Below, in pieces: positions 5,321 to 6,598 of a DNA stretch of 6,598 nucleotides (position 1 is its first letter; each line of letters begins with the position of its first letter). This DNA is from an uncultured Lachnospiraceae bacterium (GTDB lineage Bacteria > Bacillota > Clostridia > Lachnospirales > Lachnospiraceae). Location of the stretch: NCBI GenBank assembly GCA_910587635.1, contig CAJUNB010000013.1, positions 1 to 6,598 on the forward strand, written 5' to 3'. A program made the translations under genes and the position numbers. The notes beneath the pieces were generated by a model. The model was not told the DNA's origin. It saw only the letters and a program-made list of their open reading frames with translations, and ran no database searches.

Positions 5321-6027
5321 AAATAAAAACGTCGGCGATTGTATTGGCAGCCGGGCGGGGCAGCCGTATGAAAACGGATGTACATAAACAGTTTCTTTTG
5401 CTTGGTGGGAAGCCAATACTTTATTATTGTCTAAAAACGTTCGAAGACAGTTTTATCGACGAGATCGTGTTGGTGACAGGTGAGGGAGAAATTGCGTATT
5501 GTCACAGAGAAATTATAGAAAAATACGATTTTCATAAGGTGAAACAGATCGTAGCAGGGGGGGAAGAAAGATACCATTCAGTTTATCTGGGCTTGCAGGC
5601 GATTTCAGAATGTGACTATGTGTTTATCCATGATGGGGCGAGACCTTTTATCACAGAAGAAATACTGGAACGGGGGTATGAAACTGTACAAAGGGAAAAT
5701 GCCTGTGTCATAGGAATGCCAGTCAAAGATACGATCAAGCTGGCAGATGAGAGTGGATATACAGTTGATACTCCCAGGCGGGATTTATTATGGATGATAC
5801 AGACACCTCAGATATTTTCTTTTGATTTGGTGAAACGAGCTTATGGAGATTTCCTGAAAAAAGAGAAGAAAATAGCAGAAGAGGGTATTCAGATAACAGA
5901 TGATGCAATGGTGGTGGAACATTTTACGAATACTTCTGTCAAACTGGTAGAGGGTTCTTACAGGAATATTAAAATTACGACACCGGAGGATTTGGCAATT
6001 GCAGATATCTTTTTAAAAAACTTGTAA
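5317..6027 (+). CDS. ispD: 2-C-methyl-D-erythritol 4-phosphate cytidylyltransferase IspD
   Basis: IspD joins CTP and methylerythritol 4-phosphate to give CDP-methylerythritol and pyrophosphate, the third step of the MEP isoprenoid pathway, in the cytoplasm. The 236-residue product is full length. It has the nucleotide-binding 'IVLAAGRGSRMKTDVHKQF' (8-26), with R17 and K24 matching the catalytic Arg and Lys of the E. coli enzyme, 'GGEERYHSV' (81-89, S88), 'HDGARPF' (105-111, D106 and R109), 'DTPRRDLLW' (151-159), 'QTPQIF' (162-167) and 'NIKITTPEDLAIA' (217-229, K219). Start ATG 5317 overlaps the tsaD stop and has GGGAGA (5305-5310) six bases upstream. There is no IspF domain fused and no ispF gene in the window. 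No hairpin-plus-T-run terminator follows; the A/T-rich upstream part of the tRNA promoter begins within its last codons. Confidence 0.96.
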   Translation: MKIKTSAIVLAAGRGSRMKTDVHKQFLLLGGKPILYYCLKTFEDSFIDEIVLVTGEGEIAYCHREIIEKYDFHKVKQIVAGGEERYHSVYLGLQAISECDYVFIHDGARPFITEEILERGYETVQRENACVIGMPVKDTIKLADESGYTVDTPRRDLLWMIQTPQIFSFDLVKRAYGDFLKKEKKIAEEGIQITDDAMVVEHFTNTSVKLVEGSYRNIKITTPEDLAIADIFLKNL

Positions 6028-6074
6028 AATATTTCAAAAAAATTGTTGACACTGTAAATTTTGTTTGCTACAAT
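6011..6074 (+). promoter_or_regulatory. Strong near-consensus promoter for the tRNA-Ser pair, with AT-rich upstream element
   Basis: TTGACA (6046-6051) is followed after exactly 17 bases by TACAAT (6069-6074), preceded by TGC (6066-6068), an extended -10 contact. This is one base from the full sigma-A consensus. Directly upstream lie three A-tracts (6015-6020, 6026-6029, 6036-6042), spaced near one helical turn, which resemble an UP element or bent DNA. The start point should fall near 6081, about 24 bases before the first mature tRNA. Confidence 0.9.
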
Positions 6075-6080
6075 AATCTC

Positions 6081-6099
6081 TGCGCTGACAAAAAGCGCG
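6081..6099 (+). other. Hairpin at the 5' end of the tRNA precursor
   Basis: GCGCT (6082-6086) pairs with AGCGC (6094-6098) around a seven-base loop, with a further T-G wobble outside (6081 and 6099). It would form almost at the predicted transcript start, five bases before the mature tRNA. It could protect the precursor 5' end or influence RNase P access; both are inferences. Confidence 0.45.
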
Positions 6100-6104
6100 T
6101 ACCT

Positions 6105-6190
6105 GGAGAGGTATCGAAGTGGTCATAACGAGGCGGTCTTGAAAACCGTTTGTCCGCAAGGGCGCGTGGGTTCGAATCCCACCCTCTCCG
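6105..6190 (+). tRNA. tRNA-Ser(UGA)
   Basis: This is an 86-base class II tRNA. The acceptor stem GGAGAGG (6105-6111) pairs perfectly with CCTCTCC (6183-6189), with G6190 as discriminator. The anticodon stem (6133-6137 with 6145-6149) encloses the loop CTTGAAA, giving anticodon TGA (6140-6142), which reads UCA and, when U34 is modified, other UCN codons. The long variable arm (6150-6165) has a GCAA-capped stem, as serine tRNAs do. The T arm is GTGGG-TTCGAAT-CCCAC (6166-6182). CCA is not encoded (TTG follows), so 3' maturation needs cutting by an enzyme such as RNase Z and CCA addition. It is first in the unit driven by the promoter at 6046-6074. Confidence 0.96.
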
Positions 6191-6284
6191 TTGACTGAAA
6201 AGTCAGATGGAGCGGAAGATTCGACAGGAACCGCTTTTAAATAAAGCTGACAAGCTATAAGGTTATAGTGAAATCAGGCAATCT
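6191..6284 (+). other. Spacer between the tRNA-Ser genes with three short stems
   Basis: TGACT-GAAA-AGTCA (6192-6205) is a five-pair GNRA hairpin right after the first tRNA. AGCGG (6211-6215) can pair with CCGCT (6231-6235) over a 15-base loop, followed by a short T-run (6235-6238), which could act at most as a weak terminator. CTATA (6255-6259) pairs with TATAG (6264-6268). I see no convincing second promoter, so both tRNAs are probably cut from one precursor. Confidence 0.45.
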
Positions 6285-6374
6285 GGAGAAGTACCCAAGA
6301 TGGCTGAAGGGACACCCCTGGAAAGGGTGCAGGTCGTTAATAGCGGCGCGAGGGTTCAAATCCCTCCTTCTCCG
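6285..6374 (+). tRNA. tRNA-Ser(GGA)
   Basis: This is a 90-base class II tRNA. The acceptor GGAGAAG (6285-6291) pairs perfectly with CTTCTCC (6367-6373), with G6374 as discriminator. The anticodon stem CACCC/GGGTG (6313-6317, 6325-6329) encloses CTGGAAA, giving anticodon GGA (6320-6322), which reads UCC and UCU. A long variable arm (6330-6349) and a T arm GAGGG-TTCAAAT-CCCTC (6350-6366) complete it. CCA is not encoded. It is probably cotranscribed with the tRNA-Ser(UGA) gene 94 bases upstream; both share the CTGGAGA start context. Confidence 0.96.
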
Positions 6375-6375
6375 T

Positions 6376-6455
6376 TCGATATGATGATGAGAATCTTTTG
6401 ATAGTAATGTAACAGATACATGACAATTAGATTTTTGTATATTTTGTCATATCGA
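6376..6455 (+). repeat. Inverted repeat after the second tRNA, with a competing stem
   Basis: TCGATATGA (6376-6384) is perfectly complementary to TCATATCGA (6447-6455), 62 bases away. The same right arm can instead pair with a nearer segment: GATA and TGACAA (6415-6426, with a two-base bulge) against TTGTCATATC (6444-6453). The two folds are mutually exclusive. A third, AT-rich stem (6416-6420 with 6436-6440) is also possible. None is followed by a T-run, so this is not a classical terminator. Roles in 3' processing, in termination or as the base of a longer transcript are open. Confidence 0.5.
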
Positions 6456-6598
6456 GAACAGCACCTTGACAAATAAACAGCAATGCGACCCTGAAGATTC
6501 CAAAAAGAGGCGAAGAGCCTGAAAAAGAGGGAAATTCAGAGAGAAAGAAAAAAGAACGATAACCAAACAAAGAAGCAGTAAAGAAGGAAAAGGACCAG
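6456..6598 (+). other. Purine-rich noncoding end of the window, possible rRNA-type leader
   Basis: No gene is supported here: the ATG at 6483 meets a stop after three codons, and the longer open frame (to a TAA near 6562) has no start. GCACCTTGACAAATAAACAG (6461-6480) resembles the 'ACCTTGAAAAxTxAACA' strings I recall from rRNA leaders and spacers of Firmicutes, which hold a boxA-like element. A nine-base direct repeat AAAAAGAGG (6502-6510, 6522-6530) flanks a small hairpin (6508-6511 with 6517-6520). The remainder is A/G-rich. A 16S rRNA gene or another transcript could start beyond the window; this is a tentative reading. Confidence 0.3.

Noticed and set aside
4583..5416. 277-residue antisense frame opposite tsaD
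   Set aside because: It is a shadow of a highly conserved gene, crosses the tsaD/ispD overlap, and shows no family motif.
6211..6238. Intrinsic terminator between the two tRNA genes
   Set aside because: The stem is only five pairs with a 15-base loop and the T-run is four bases, too weak to call.
6256..6268. TATAAG or TTATAG as a -10 box for a separate tRNA-Ser(GGA) promoter
   Set aside because: No acceptable -35 at proper spacing, and these bases form a perfect small stem; cotranscription is simpler.
6466..6494. TTGACA at 6466-6471 as a second promoter
   Set aside because: No -10-like hexamer occurs 16-18 bases downstream; the string fits better with the possible rRNA-type leader segment.

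Overview
The window looks like a chromosomal housekeeping region of a Gram-positive anaerobe of the class Clostridia, most likely Lachnospiraceae. This is my inference from the protein sequences, the gene order and the purine-rich Shine-Dalgarno sites. I cannot name a genus. Every protein gene lies on the + strand, and most are separated by a few bases or overlap by 4 bp (ATGA). That points to one main transcription unit of tRNA-modification, tRNA-processing and isoprenoid genes, followed by a tRNA-Ser pair with its own strong promoter.

Layout. 1-231: two full copies and a partial third copy of a GC-rich 102-bp tandem repeat rich in potential RNA stems; the array probably continues left of the window. 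254-733: small membrane protein resembling the YcxB family. 736-1161 tsaE, 1168-1953 tsaB, 1950-2378 rimI. 2464-2712: unrecognised 82-residue protein with two CxxC pairs, behind a possible extended -10 promoter. 2770-3696: ribonuclease Z (rnz). 3693-4268: membrane-anchored protein of unknown function (probably DUF6715). 4289-5320 tsaD. 5317-6027 ispD. 6046-6074: near-consensus promoter. 6105-6190 tRNA-Ser(UGA) and 6285-6374 tRNA-Ser(GGA), neither encoding CCA. 6375-6598: noncoding, with an inverted repeat and a purine-rich tail that faintly resembles an rRNA leader or spacer.

How the genes fit together. TsaB, TsaD and TsaE are three of the four bacterial proteins that make N6-threonylcarbamoyladenosine (t6A) at position 37 of tRNAs reading ANN codons; the fourth, TsaC/TsaC2, is not here. 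RimI is a GNAT N-acetyltransferase that usually travels with tsaB. RNase Z makes the 3' end of CCA-less pre-tRNAs, the type encoded at the right end. IspD (MEP isoprenoid pathway) is coupled to tsaD by overlap. The operon is thus largely about tRNA maturation, with three poorly characterised small proteins embedded in or next to it.

No obviously new multi-gene system is visible. The points most worth a second look are the structured 102-bp repeat, the two uncharacterised proteins flanking rnz, the altered exosite segment of RNase Z, the substituted acetyl-CoA loop of RimI, and the mutually exclusive stems after the second tRNA.
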